A stretch of 64,000 nucleotides of DNA from Rheinheimera texasensis DSM 17496 (GTDB lineage Bacteria; Pseudomonadota; Gammaproteobacteria; Enterobacterales; Alteromonadaceae), in NCBI RefSeq assembly GCF_000711985.1, contig NZ_JONU01000007.1:1-64000 (forward strand), written 5' to 3'. The translations under genes were made by a program, and so were the position numbers. Numbering within the stretch: position 1 is the first letter of the stretch; each line of letters begins with the position of its first letter. The notes beneath the pieces were generated by a model. That model saw nothing but the letters and a program-made list of their open reading frames with translations, did no database searches and was not told the origin of the DNA. This document shows positions 53,679-63,195 of the stretch, piece by piece.

Positions 53679-54320
53679 TTACTTCAGTGCTGTGCCCAAT
53701 GATTGCAGATAGGCAATCAGGGCCTGCATTTCAGTTTTACCTTTCACGGCTTCTTGTGCAGCGGCGATTTCTTCCGCTGAATACATCACGCCATCAGCAT
53801 CGTCTTTGTGCATTTTGCCTTTAGTCAGCACGTTAAATGTTGCCATTTTCTTCGCTGTCAGCTGACCATCCAACACATTGGTATCCAGCCATGGATAAGC
53901 CGGCATGTTGGACTGAGGCACAACAGAACGTGGGTCCATCAGGTGGGCATAGTGCCAGTCGTCACTGTAACGGCCACCTACACGGGCCAGGTCAGGACCT
54001 GTCCGTTTAGAACCCCACAGGAACGGGTGTTCCCAGACACTTTCGCCGGCAACAGAGTAGTGACCATAACGTTCGGTTTCATGACGGAACGGGCGGATCA
54101 TCTGGCTGTGGCAGTTAGTGCAACCTTCGCGGATAAACACATCACGGCCTTCCAGTTGCAGGGCAGTGTATGGTTTCAGGTTGTCGACCGGCTCAGTCGT
54201 TTCGTTCAGAAACATCAGCGGCGTGATCTCAACCATAGTACCGAAGCTGATTGCAACGACGGTCATGATGCCGAGCCAGCCGGCGTTTCTTTCAATAAAA
54301 TCGTGGTAATTCTTAGACAT
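53679..54320 (-). CDS. ccoO: cbb3 cytochrome c oxidase subunit II (monohaem)
   Basis: Predicted 213-residue membrane-anchored cytochrome c. One N-terminal helix ([20 protein letters not shown]) is followed by the haem site [20 protein letters not shown] and the later MPAYPWL methionine ligand region. The ATG at 54320 follows AAGGAG. It is 10 bases downstream of ccoN and six bases upstream of ccoQ. Confidence 0.96.
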   Translation of the reverse strand: MSKNYHDFIERNAGWLGIMTVVAISFGTMVEITPLMFLNETTEPVDNLKPYTALQLEGRDVFIREGCTNCHSQMIRPFRHETERYGHYSVAGESVWEHPFLWGSKRTGPDLARVGGRYSDDWHYAHLMDPRSVVPQSNMPAYPWLDTNVLDGQLTAKKMATFNVLTKGKMHKDDADGVMYSAEEIAAAQEAVKGKTEMQALIAYLQSLGTALK

Positions 54321-54330
54321 GACTGACTCC

Positions 54331-55758
54331 TTATGCCGCTTCTGCGATTGGCTCTAACGTACCTTGTTTGGCACGCACAGTTTTAATCACGTTGTAAGCC
54401 ATAACCAGCATACCGGCGACGACGAAACAACCACCGATGAAGCGCATCAGGTAGAACGGGTAAGAAGCTTCCAGCGACTGGACAAAGCTGTAAGTCAGGG
54501 TGCCGTCAGTGTTAACTGCACGCCACATCATGCCTTGCATAATACCGCTGATCCACAGAGCGACGATGTACAGCACGACGCCGGTGGTGTGTAACCAGAA
54601 GTGAGTGTTAATCAGTTTGGTGCTGTACATGCGGCCTTGTGCAAACACTGCAGGGATCAGGTGATACAGTGCACCGATAGAAACCATCGCAACCCAGCCT
54701 AAAGCACCTGAGTGTACGTGACCAACAGTCCAGTCAGTGTAGTGAGACAAGGCGTTTACTGATTTGATTGCCATCATCGGGCCTTCGAAAGTCGACATGC
54801 CGTAGAAAGACAGAGAAACAATCAGGAAGCGCAGGATTGGGTCAGTTTTCAGTTTATGCCAGGCGCCAGACAGCGTCATGATACCGTTGATCATGCCACC
54901 CCAGCTTGGTACAAACAGAATGACTGACATCACCATACCGACAGACTGAGTCCAGTCAGGCAGGGCAGTGTAGTGTAAGTGGTGAGGACCTGCCCAGATG
55001 TACAGCGCGATCAGGGCCCAGAAGTGAACCACTGACAGGCGGTAAGAATATACCGGACGACCCGCTTGTTTTGGTACGAAGTAATACATCATACCCAGGA
55101 AGCCTGCAGTTAACAGGAAACCTACGGCATTGTGGCCGTACCACCATTGCACCATCGCATCGACAGCACCGGCGTAGATTGAATAAGATTTGGTCAGCGA
55201 AACCGGGATCACCATGCTGTTCACGACGTGCAGTGCCGCTACGGTAATGATGAAGCCGCCGTAGAACCAGTTAGCAACATAGATATGGCTGGTTTTACGT
55301 TTGATTAAAGTGCCGAAGAACACAATGGCATAGCTGACCCAGACCACAGTGATCAGTAAGTCGATTGGCCATTCCAGCTCGGCGTATTCTTTACTCTGGC
55401 TGATACCCATTGGCAGGGTGATAGCTGCAGCGATAATCACTGCCTGCCAGCCAATAAAGGTGAACATAGCCAGCTTCTCTGCATATAAACGCACCTGGCA
55501 GGTCCGTTGTACCACGTAATAAGACGTGGCGAATAAGGCGCTGGTACCAAACGCGAAAATCACCGCGTTGGTGTGAAGAGGACGAAGACGGCTATATGTT
55601 AACCAGGCAGTATCAAAGTTCAGTGCTGGCCAGTAAAGTTGTGCCGCAATTAAAACACCCACGCTCATGCCGACTATGCCCCACAACACTGTTGTGAGTG
55701 CAAATAGGCGGACAACTGTGTAGTTGTAGTCAACATTTAACGATTGTGTATGGCTCAT
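54331..55758 (-). CDS. ccoN: cbb3 cytochrome c oxidase subunit I (catalytic)
   Basis: Predicted 475-residue, 12-helix catalytic subunit carrying haem b, haem b3 and CuB; it reduces oxygen with high affinity and pumps protons. [13 protein letters not shown] gives the first haem histidine, [20 protein letters not shown] the CuB histidine/tyrosine region, [14 protein letters not shown] the further CuB histidines, and [13 protein letters not shown] the late haem ligands. It heads the ccoNOQP operon, expected to be used at low oxygen under FNR. Confidence 0.97.
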   Translation of the reverse strand: MSHTQSLNVDYNYTVVRLFALTTVLWGIVGMSVGVLIAAQLYWPALNFDTAWLTYSRLRPLHTNAVIFAFGTSALFATSYYVVQRTCQVRLYAEKLAMFTFIGWQAVIIAAAITLPMGISQSKEYAELEWPIDLLITVVWVSYAIVFFGTLIKRKTSHIYVANWFYGGFIITVAALHVVNSMVIPVSLTKSYSIYAGAVDAMVQWWYGHNAVGFLLTAGFLGMMYYFVPKQAGRPVYSYRLSVVHFWALIALYIWAGPHHLHYTALPDWTQSVGMVMSVILFVPSWGGMINGIMTLSGAWHKLKTDPILRFLIVSLSFYGMSTFEGPMMAIKSVNALSHYTDWTVGHVHSGALGWVAMVSIGALYHLIPAVFAQGRMYSTKLINTHFWLHTTGVVLYIVALWISGIMQGMMWRAVNTDGTLTYSFVQSLEASYPFYLMRFIGGCFVVAGMLVMAYNVIKTVRAKQGTLEPIAEAA

Positions 55759-55938
55759 GTTGAGTTCCGCTGCAGTTTTTTGCTAGTTAGTAAATGAAAA
55801 CACCCGAGGGCGACCTTTCTTATTTTAGACAAGCTGCAACTGCTGCCAAACCACTGACTCAGCTAGCTTTCACAACCCATCTTTGCGCCCGATCATACGA
55901 GCTTTACCCCCAAAAAGATAGGCGAATGCGCCGGTTTT

Positions 55939-55952
55939 ATGATTTAGAACAA
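55939..55952. promoter_or_regulatory. Candidate FNR/Anr-type site upstream of ccoN
   Basis: ATGATTTAGAACAA matches the FNR consensus TTGATnnnnATCAA at 8 of 10 positions. It lies about 180 bases upstream of ccoN and 95 bases before the divergent lipoprotein gene. The linked fnr gene and the nature of the oxidase make this plausible, but the match is imperfect. Confidence 0.35.
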
Positions 55953-56046
55953 TGTTGCTGCTCACAAAATATTCAATTGAAGCAACAATTTCCGACACTC
56001 CGGAATTAGGATAGAATACCGGTCCACGCTGTAAAGGTGATTCCTG

Positions 56047-56487
56047 ATGGATCTGAAAATTGTTGGGCTGATGTTGCTGCTTTTCTGTTGTCAGGCCTGT
56101 ACGCCACAGTCGCAGGCTGATAGTAGTCAGCGCACTGTAGTCAGGCAAACGACCACTACCCAGATGCAAACCACAGAAAATATCGAATTGATCTACCAGC
56201 CAGCCCGAATGGTGACAGAGTCGCCCCTGGCGCTGGATATTCAGGCGCCGGCAGGCTGGCAGTTACAATCAGCGCGGTTGCTCGGCATCAGTATGGAGAT
56301 GCCGGTATTACCACTGTTTTTTACTAAAACAAACGCGACAGCTGTGACTAGTACCCGCTGGCAGACACAATTTTTACTCGGCGCCTGTGCAGACGAGCAG
56401 ATGACCTGGCGGCTGGAGTTAGTATTTAAAGACGAAACAGGCGCTGTGCAGCGCCTGTCCGATGAGTTTCAGGTGCACCGTCGCTAG
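56047..56487 (+). CDS. Small hypothetical lipoprotein divergent from ccoN
   Basis: Predicted 146-residue lipoprotein: MDLKIVGLMLLLFCCQAC is a signal peptide with the lipobox cysteine at 18. The body is beta-rich (SPLALDIQAPAGWQLQSARL, LGISMEMPVLPLFF, MTWRLELVFKDE) and ends in basic residues. I do not recognise the family. The ATG follows AAAGGTGATTCCTG. It ends 13 bases before the convergent mutarotase gene. Confidence 0.65.
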   Translation: MDLKIVGLMLLLFCCQACTPQSQADSSQRTVVRQTTTTQMQTTENIELIYQPARMVTESPLALDIQAPAGWQLQSARLLGISMEMPVLPLFFTKTNATAVTSTRWQTQFLLGACADEQMTWRLELVFKDETGAVQRLSDEFQVHRR

Positions 56488-56500
56488 GCCGGATACGCCA

Positions 56501-57322
56501 TCAACTACTGGCGATCGTCATTTGTAAATTCAGAGCGCTTTGGTCGCTCAGAGACAATCGCGCGGTTTCAGCACATATAAACTTCGACCATTGCTCCGGC
56601 CCCACTTCTTTGGCAGCACTGCCTTTCTGCTCACCCGGATTCCAAATCACTGATGCATCATGGCCCGCCTGCTGCAATTCTATCGTCGTCGGCGTCTGCA
56701 CTGTTAATAAGGCTGCGGTGTGTTGATAAATACGGTCCGTTTCTGTACCAAATTGCAGCGCGGAGTTGCTGTCGTCCGGCTCCACTTTATTGATAAAGGT
56801 TGCCGGTAATGGCGCCACCGAAGCTTTCCTAACATCGTCGCAGGCGAAGTAGGTATGCAGTGCCGCCTGCTGTTTGGTTAAATCAGCACAGTGCAGATGC
56901 AAATGCAGACCTTTGTGGCTGAGCAAATACTGACACTGCAGCCGCACTTTGCCGTTGTGCCACGGAATATTGTCAAATTCAGCCTGCAAAATCAGCAAGG
57001 AGTGGTCACTGCAACTTTCATCGGCAACCTGCTGCCACATGGCCGTGCGGGCCAGCCCGTGATTCGGCGCTGATTTTGTTGTCAATTCTGGACTCACCGG
57101 GCCAAACCAGGGCCAGCAAATCGGCACACCGCCGCGAATGGGCTGCTGATTTAACCATTCGGTAGTTGGCGATAACCAGAGTAATTCTTCGTCAGCTTTT
57201 TTCAGCGACAGCACTTGTCCGCCATAGAGCGAAACGACCGCACTGTAATCAGCAAAATGAAAACGAATACAAGGTAAAGCAGCGAGATGGGCGTAACCGT
57301 CCAGATGGATAAAATTGGCCAT
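56501..57322 (-). CDS. yeaD: D-hexose-6-phosphate mutarotase (YeaD family)
   Basis: Predicted 273-residue aldose-epimerase-like enzyme that interconverts alpha and beta glucose-6-phosphate. FADYSAVVSLYGGQVLSLK, PIRGGVPICWPWFGP and NHGLARTAMWQ are the YeaD-family segments, with the catalytic glutamate in VEPDDSNSA or the late VGPEQWSKFICAE region. As in E. coli, it sits directly after gapA on the same strand, linking it to glycolysis. A terminator-like palindrome separates the two. Confidence 0.88.
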   Translation of the reverse strand: MANFIHLDGYAHLAALPCIRFHFADYSAVVSLYGGQVLSLKKADEELLWLSPTTEWLNQQPIRGGVPICWPWFGPVSPELTTKSAPNHGLARTAMWQQVADESCSDHSLLILQAEFDNIPWHNGKVRLQCQYLLSHKGLHLHLHCADLTKQQAALHTYFACDDVRKASVAPLPATFINKVEPDDSNSALQFGTETDRIYQHTAALLTVQTPTTIELQQAGHDASVIWNPGEQKGSAAKEVGPEQWSKFICAETARLSLSDQSALNLQMTIASS

Positions 57323-57448
57323 AAATTGAAGCTCTTAGAGGTGAAATACGCCTTGATTGTGTGCTGCGCACTGCAGTTAAGCAAGCGCTGACGGGCAGAA
57401 TTTCACTGGTCGGTGCTGCTGTAAAATTGGTGGGTCTGCAGAAACAAC

Positions 57449-57470
57449 AAAGGCGACCGCGGTCGCCTTT
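57449..57470. terminator. Terminator-like palindrome between gapA and yeaD
   Basis: AAAGGCGACCG (57449-57459) and CGGTCGCCTTT (57460-57470) form a perfect palindrome followed by T-rich sequence on both strands. It lies just past the gapA stop and would end or weaken the gapA transcript. Confidence 0.8.
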
Positions 57471-57487
57471 TGTTTGTAAAAGTCTGC

Positions 57488-58495
57488 TTAAGACTTCATC
57501 AATTCCACAGTGTTGTCGAGCATACGGTTGGAGAAACCCCACTCGTTGTCGTACCAGGCCATCACTTTGACCAGACGACCATTCACCCGGGTTTCCGTCG
57601 CATCAAAAATTGATGACATCGGGTTGTGGTTGAAGTCGACTGACACCAGTGGCAGGTCGTTGACTGCCAGCACCTGATTCATCGGGAATTGCGCGGCCGC
57701 ATCGCGGATGATTTGGTTAACTTCTTCAATCGTCGTTTCGCGACCGGCAATAAAGGTTAAGTCAACTAACGATACATTGATTGTTGGTACCCGTACTGCC
57801 AGACCGTCGAATTTGCCTTTTAATGCCGGCACTACCAGACCTACAGCCGCAGCTGCGCCGGTTTTGGTTGGGATCATCGACATGGCTGCAGCGCGGGCAC
57901 GGCGTACGTCAGTGTGATACACATCAGATAAACGCTGGTCGTTGGTGTAAGCGTGGATAGTCGTCATCAGGCCAGATTCAATACCGAGAATGTCATTCAG
58001 CGGCTTGGCAATTGGCGACAGACAGTTGGTGGTACAGCTGGCGTTAGAAATAATGGTCATTTCTGGTGTGATGACGTCGTGGTTCACGCCATATACAACT
58101 GTGGCATCAACATCTTTCGCCGGGGCGGAAATGATGACTTTTTTCGCGCCTGCAGTTAAATGCGCGCCGGCAGACTGGCGGTCAGTAAACAGACCGGTAC
58201 ATTCCAGCACCACATCTACTTTTAAATCAGCCCATGGCAGATTTGCCGGGTTGCGTTCGCTTAAGGTCAGGATCTCATCCTGATTGACATAAATTGCTTT
58301 GTCAGAATGCTCGACGTTGGCAGCAAAGATACCGTGTGCCGTGTCGTACTTCAGCAGGTGCGCGTTGATTGCGGCATCACCTAAGTCGTTAATGGCGACG
58401 ACTTTAATGTCGTATGACTTCTTACTTTCATATAAAGCACGTAAAACATTGCGGCCGATGCGGCCAAAACCATTAATCGCGACACGAATTGTCAT
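57488..58495 (-). CDS. gapA: Glyceraldehyde-3-phosphate dehydrogenase, type I
   Basis: Central glycolytic/gluconeogenic enzyme. It has 335 residues. [17 protein letters not shown] is the NAD-binding start, VVAINDLGD has the aspartate that favours NAD, ASCTTNC carries the catalytic cysteine (near 155), and [12 protein letters not shown] ends the protein. The ATG follows AGGGGTGA. Two HexR-like boxes lie between it and divergent malQ. Confidence 0.95.
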   Translation of the reverse strand: MTIRVAINGFGRIGRNVLRALYESKKSYDIKVVAINDLGDAAINAHLLKYDTAHGIFAANVEHSDKAIYVNQDEILTLSERNPANLPWADLKVDVVLECTGLFTDRQSAGAHLTAGAKKVIISAPAKDVDATVVYGVNHDVITPEMTIISNASCTTNCLSPIAKPLNDILGIESGLMTTIHAYTNDQRLSDVYHTDVRRARAAAMSMIPTKTGAAAAVGLVVPALKGKFDGLAVRVPTINVSLVDLTFIAGRETTIEEVNQIIRDAAAQFPMNQVLAVNDLPLVSVDFNHNPMSSIFDATETRVNGRLVKVMAWYDNEWGFSNRMLDNTVELMKS

Positions 58496-58521
58496 AAGTC
58501 ACCCCTGATGCTGACGAATTG

Positions 58522-58536
58522 TGTAGTAAAATTACA
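58522..58536. promoter_or_regulatory. HexR-like operator, gapA-proximal
   Basis: TGTAGTAAAATTACA matches the HexR palindrome described for Shewanella and relatives (TGTARTwwwAyTACA). On the minus strand it overlaps a possible gapA -10 (TAATTT) set 16 bases from TTGAAA. HexR senses KDPG and controls central sugar metabolism genes such as gapA. Confidence 0.7.
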
Positions 58537-58584
58537 TGTTTTTGCGCCATTTTCAAGCGGAAAATTGTTATGCAATCGTATTTA

Positions 58585-58599
58585 TGTAATTTAATGACA
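58585..58599. promoter_or_regulatory. HexR-like operator, malQ-proximal
   Basis: TGTAATTTAATGACA matches the same palindrome with one mismatch. It overlaps a possible malQ -10 (TAATTT, 58587-58592) placed 16 bases after TTGTTA (58565-58570). This mirrors the arrangement at gapA and suggests joint control of the divergent genes. Confidence 0.6.
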
Positions 58600-58747
58600 T
58601 AATCCGCTATTTTGCCATCGACGCTGATTTTTAAAGTCTTATACTGCGGAAAGATTCTTAAAAAAGTCTCAAAAAAGCCGGAGCCGGGCACAGAACCCCA
58701 AGATAAATCCGGTATGGACAAAGCGACGAAACCGAGTTGGAGCCTGT

Positions 58748-60949
58748 ATGGATAAAACACTGCTTGCCGAATTGATTGGCTTTAATGGCATTGAGACCAA
58801 ATTCACCGATGCCTGGGGCGATCCGGCTGAAGTGGCAGAGAAGGATCAGCTGCGTATTTTATCCGCGCTGGGCTTTGACGTCAGCGACGAAACCAAAGCT
58901 GCGGCACAGCTGCGTCAGCGTCAGCTGTTGCACTGGGCAGAACCGTTAGATCCGGTGTCAGTGCAAAATCGCGGCGAAGAGTACAAACTCGAATTACGCC
59001 TGCCACTGGCATTGGTGCACCAGCAGCTGTCGGTTACCGTCACCGCAGAACACGGCCAGCAACAGCAATTTATCCTGGTCGCGGTTGAAGATGGTGAACT
59101 GACGCAGGTTTCAGTGTTCGACGAAGTCGAATATCAGCAATATGAATTCCAGCTACCAATGCAGCTTTCTTACGGTTATCACCAACTGGCGCTGAAGATT
59201 GAAGGCGATGACGATGATTTCAGTCAATCGCTGATCGTGGTGCCGGAACGTTGTTATCAGCCTGATACATTCCAGTCGCAAAAGCAGTGGGGCATCTCGG
59301 TCCAGTTGTATGCGGTCAAATCAGACAGCAACTGGGGCGTAGGTGATTTTGCCGATCTTGGCCGGCTGGTAAAGCATCTGGCGGCGCAGGGCGCTGATTT
59401 TGTCGGTTTAAACCCCATTCATGCTTTGTATCCGGCGATGCCGGAATCTGCCAGCCCGTATAGCCCGTCGAGCCGGCGTTGGCTCAACATCATTTATCTG
59501 AGCGTGGCACAAATGCCCGGTTTCGCGCAGTGTGCCGCGCTGCAGCAACAGCTGTCACAAGCCGACTTTCAGGCTCAGTTGCAGGCGCAGCGCGACAAAC
59601 ACTGGGTTGATTACAGCGGTGTGATGCAACTGAAATTGCCGGCACTGCGTGCTTTGTATCAGTGGTATCTGGACCAGGGCCAGAAAGACGTTGCGTTGGC
59701 CGCTGAATTTAACCGCTTTGTCGCGGAAGGTGGCGATAGCCTGCGGCAGCTGGCGCTGTATGACGCGTTACATCTGCATTTGATTGCTCAAGATCCGCAA
59801 GCCTGGGGCTGGCCAAACTGGCCGGAACAATACCGCAGTGCTGACAGTGACGCAGTACAACAGTTTGCGGCCGCCAATCAGCACGACATCGGCTTTTTCA
59901 GTTATCTGCAATTTTGTGCGCAGCAGCAGCTCGCGACCGTGCAACAACAAGCGAAAGACCATGGCATGTTGCTCGGTTTGTACCGTGATTTAGCTGTAGG
60001 CGTCAGTGAAGCCTCCACCGAAATCTGGGCCAATCCTGAACTGTATTGCCGCGACGCCAGTGTCGGCGCACCGCCGGATATCTTAGGACCTAAAGGCCAG
60101 AACTGGGGCCTGCCGCCGATGTATCCTTATGAGCTGTTCCGTCAGGCCTATCAGCCAATGATTGACCTGTTCCGCGCCAATATGCGCGACTCAGGCGCGC
60201 TGCGGATTGACCATGTGATGGCACTGCTGCGCTTATGGTGGGTGCCAAAAGGCTCGGCATCAGCCGGTGAGGGCGCCTATCTGTATTACCCCATCATGGA
60301 TTTACTCGGCATTCTGGCGTTGGAAAGTCAACGTCAGCAGGCGGTGGTGATTGGCGAAGACTTAGGCACAGTACCAGACGGGATTTTTGAGCTGTTGCAG
60401 CAATTTGGCATGTACTCCTACCGGATCTTCTTCTTTGAACAAGCGGAAGATGGCGGTTATACCTCGACTGCACATTATCCGGTGCAGGCGATGTCGGCGC
60501 TGACTACACACGATATGCCAACATTAATCGGCTTCTGGCACTGCTCAGATCTGAAACTCGGTCTGCAGCTGGGGCTTTATACCGAAGAAATTTTACCGGG
60601 TCTGTTTGCAGACCGGCATAAATCCAAGCAGCGTATTCTGGATTCGTTGCATGGCCACGGTATGTTGCCGGCAGATTATCCGCGCAGTGTCGAACATCTG
60701 GGCATGGACCGTACGCTCAGTTTCGCCTTGCAGCAGCATCTGGCGCGCGGTAGTTGCCAGCTATTGTGTCTGCAACTGGAGGACTGGATGGAGATGACTG
60801 AGCCGGTGAATGTGCCGGGTACCAGTGATGAATATCCGAACTGGCGACGCAAATTGAGCCTGACGCTGGAGCAGCTGGAGCAGCAGGAACACATCACTGC
60901 GCATCTGAAGCAATTGACAGCCAACCGCAGAACAGGGTTATATTCTTAA
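58748..60949 (+). CDS. malQ: 4-alpha-glucanotransferase (amylomaltase)
   Basis: Transfers alpha-1,4-glucan segments between maltodextrins in the cytoplasm. The 733-residue length is a little longer than E. coli MalQ (694). An N-terminal MalQ-type domain (to about 150) precedes the GH77 barrel: GISVQLYAVKSDSNWGVGDF, ASPYSPSSRRWLNIIY, ALRIDHVMALLRLWW (nucleophile aspartate), VVIGEDLGTVPDG (acid/base glutamate) and TTHDMPTLIGFW. The ATG follows GGAG. It begins a glycogen/maltodextrin operon with glgB and glgX. Confidence 0.95.
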   Translation: MDKTLLAELIGFNGIETKFTDAWGDPAEVAEKDQLRILSALGFDVSDETKAAAQLRQRQLLHWAEPLDPVSVQNRGEEYKLELRLPLALVHQQLSVTVTAEHGQQQQFILVAVEDGELTQVSVFDEVEYQQYEFQLPMQLSYGYHQLALKIEGDDDDFSQSLIVVPERCYQPDTFQSQKQWGISVQLYAVKSDSNWGVGDFADLGRLVKHLAAQGADFVGLNPIHALYPAMPESASPYSPSSRRWLNIIYLSVAQMPGFAQCAALQQQLSQADFQAQLQAQRDKHWVDYSGVMQLKLPALRALYQWYLDQGQKDVALAAEFNRFVAEGGDSLRQLALYDALHLHLIAQDPQAWGWPNWPEQYRSADSDAVQQFAAANQHDIGFFSYLQFCAQQQLATVQQQAKDHGMLLGLYRDLAVGVSEASTEIWANPELYCRDASVGAPPDILGPKGQNWGLPPMYPYELFRQAYQPMIDLFRANMRDSGALRIDHVMALLRLWWVPKGSASAGEGAYLYYPIMDLLGILALESQRQQAVVIGEDLGTVPDGIFELLQQFGMYSYRIFFFEQAEDGGYTSTAHYPVQAMSALTTHDMPTLIGFWHCSDLKLGLQLGLYTEEILPGLFADRHKSKQRILDSLHGHGMLPADYPRSVEHLGMDRTLSFALQQHLARGSCQLLCLQLEDWMEMTEPVNVPGTSDEYPNWRRKLSLTLEQLEQQEHITAHLKQLTANRRTGLYS

Positions 60950-60961
60950 TCTTAATGCAAT

Positions 60962-60988
60962 AAGCCCCGCCATTTTGCCGCGGGGCTT
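60962..60988 (+). other. Hairpin in the malQ-glgB gap
   Basis: AAGCCCCGC (60962-60970) pairs with GCGGGGCTT (60980-60988) with no T-run following on the plus strand. It may cut down read-through or protect the malQ mRNA end rather than stop transcription fully. Confidence 0.45.
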
Positions 60989-61023
60989 CGCAAGTTCCCG
61001 CTTTTAATGACACAGGATTTGTT

Positions 61024-63183
61024 ATGCCAAATCACTTGCTCCAAGCTCTGAACGACGTCCGTTGCGCCCAGCCCTTTGCTATTCTAGGCTGGCAAACTGC
61101 AGAAAAAGGCCTGTTGATCCGGGCCTTTTTGCCGTCTGCACTCAGGGTTAATGCTGTTGCACTGGATGATGGCAAAGCGTTAGGCGAGATGCATGCGGTA
61201 GCGGACGTTCCGGGTTTGTTTGAACTGCAATTACCGCGGCGCAAAAACCAGCTGCCATATCGCCTGGAAATGCAAAGCGCTAAGCACAGTTACAGCGTCA
61301 TCGACCCCTATCAATTTAAAGATGAAGCGTTTTTTGCCGTGCATTATGTCAACAGCCGGCCGGAAAATCTGTACCAGCAGCTCGGCGCGCAACTTATTGA
61401 ATTAAGCGCCGGGAAGCAGCGGATCAAAGCGACCCGGTTTGCCGTTTACGCGCCGCATGCCAGCAGCGTCAGCCTGATTGGCGATATGAACAACTGGGAC
61501 GGTCGTTGTCATCCGATGGAACGCACCGCTTGTGGCCACTGGGTGCTGGTGATGCCGGAAGTAGCGGCCGGTGTGCGTTATAAATTTGAAATCAAAGATG
61601 CATCCGGTCACCTGTTGCCACACAAAGCCGACCCGATGGCATTCGCCGCTGAGCAATTTCCGTCGCATGCCTCGCTGGTGTTTGACCACAGCCGTTACCA
61701 ATGGCAGGACAGTGCCTGGCAACAGCGGCAACACAACCCTTATCAGAGCCCGATGAGCATCTATGAGGTGCATTTAGGCAGTTGGCGCACCCATGCTGAC
61801 GGTTCAGCGCTGACTTATCCGGAGATGGCGGCACAGCTCATTCCTTATGTGCTGGATATGGGCTATACCCACATTGAATTATTGCCGGTGCTGGAACATC
61901 CGTATTCCGGTTCCTGGGGTTATCAGCCGCTTGGGATGTTCGCGGTGACATCGCGCTTTGGTACACCGGACCAGTTTAAAGCCTTTGTCGATGCGTGCCA
62001 TCAGGCCGGTATTGGGGTCATTCTGGATTGGGTGCCGGCGCATTTTCCGGAAGATGGTCACGGCTTAGCCCGCTTTGACGGTGGCCATTTGTATGAGTAT
62101 GCCGATCCGCGCCGCGGTTGGCATCCGGACTGGAATTCCTGCATTTATGACTTTGGCAAAGATTATGTCCGGCAGTTTTTAGTGGCCAGTGCTTTGTTTT
62201 GGCTGGATAAATTCCATATTGATGGTCTGCGTGTCGATGCAGTCGCGTCGATGTTGTACCTCGATTATTCACGCGAACACGGTGAGTGGATCCCGAATAT
62301 CGACGGTGGTAATCACAACTACGAAGCGATAAGCCTGCTGAAGTGGCTGAATCAGGAAGTCTACAGCAAGTATCCACATGCCATGACCATCGCTGAAGAA
62401 TCCACATCTTTTGCCGGTGTCAGCCGTCCGGTGGACATGGGGGGGCTCGGCTTTGGCTTTAAGTGGAATATGGGCTGGATGAACGATACGCTGCGCTATA
62501 TCAGCAAAGATCCGGCCTATCGCAAATACCACCACAGTGACCTGACCTTCTCGATGGTGTATGCCTATAACGAGAATTTTATTCTGCCGCTGTCACATGA
62601 TGAAGTGGTACATGGCAAAGGCAGTATTCTGAATAAAATGCCCGGCGACGAGTGGCAACAGGCGGCGAATTTGCGCGCCTATTACGCCTTTATGTTTGCC
62701 CATCCGGGCAAAAAACTGAATTTTATGGGTAACGAATTTGGTCAGGGCACCGAGTGGAATCACAATCTGGCGTTGCCGTGGTTTTTGCTGGATTTTGACA
62801 AGCATCGCGGCATTTCGCAGTTATTCCGTGACCTGAACCATACGTACCGTCGCTGCAAGCCATTGTATGAACTGGATCATCAGGGCGCTGGCTTTGCCTG
62901 GATAGACCATCAGGACGCCGATCACAGTACGGTGTCGTTCCGTCGTATCGACAGCGAAGGCGATGTGGTGTACGTCGTTAGCAATTTTACGCCGGTGCCC
63001 AGAACTACCTTTCGCCTGCCAGTGCTTACGGCAGGGCGGTATGAAGTGATCCTGAATTCGGATTCTGCCTATTATTGGGGCAGTAATTACCCGGTCGGGC
63101 CACAGTTGCAGGCTGGCGACGACTTGCAGCTGGCGCTGGAATTACCACCGTTATCGACCTTATACCTGCGCCAATGCCGTTAA
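61024..63183 (+). CDS. glgB: 1,4-alpha-glucan branching enzyme
   Basis: Introduces alpha-1,6 branches into glycogen. It has 719 residues (E. coli 728). The N-terminus holds two CBM48-like beta domains (about 15-110 and 130-225, the second with AVYAPHASSVSLIGDMNNWD). The GH13 barrel then shows YEVHLGSWR, LLPVLEHPYSGSWGYQ, DGLRVDAVASMLY (nucleophile aspartate), IAEESTSFAGV (acid/base glutamate) and LPLSHDEVVHGKGS. The ATG follows AGGA. It ends 12 bases before glgX. Confidence 0.96.
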   Translation: MPNHLLQALNDVRCAQPFAILGWQTAEKGLLIRAFLPSALRVNAVALDDGKALGEMHAVADVPGLFELQLPRRKNQLPYRLEMQSAKHSYSVIDPYQFKDEAFFAVHYVNSRPENLYQQLGAQLIELSAGKQRIKATRFAVYAPHASSVSLIGDMNNWDGRCHPMERTACGHWVLVMPEVAAGVRYKFEIKDASGHLLPHKADPMAFAAEQFPSHASLVFDHSRYQWQDSAWQQRQHNPYQSPMSIYEVHLGSWRTHADGSALTYPEMAAQLIPYVLDMGYTHIELLPVLEHPYSGSWGYQPLGMFAVTSRFGTPDQFKAFVDACHQAGIGVILDWVPAHFPEDGHGLARFDGGHLYEYADPRRGWHPDWNSCIYDFGKDYVRQFLVASALFWLDKFHIDGLRVDAVASMLYLDYSREHGEWIPNIDGGNHNYEAISLLKWLNQEVYSKYPHAMTIAEESTSFAGVSRPVDMGGLGFGFKWNMGWMNDTLRYISKDPAYRKYHHSDLTFSMVYAYNENFILPLSHDEVVHGKGSILNKMPGDEWQQAANLRAYYAFMFAHPGKKLNFMGNEFGQGTEWNHNLALPWFLLDFDKHRGISQLFRDLNHTYRRCKPLYELDHQGAGFAWIDHQDADHSTVSFRRIDSEGDVVYVVSNFTPVPRTTFRLPVLTAGRYEVILNSDSAYYWGSNYPVGPQLQAGDDLQLALELPPLSTLYLRQCR

Positions 63184-63195
63184 AGCGAGACTGAT

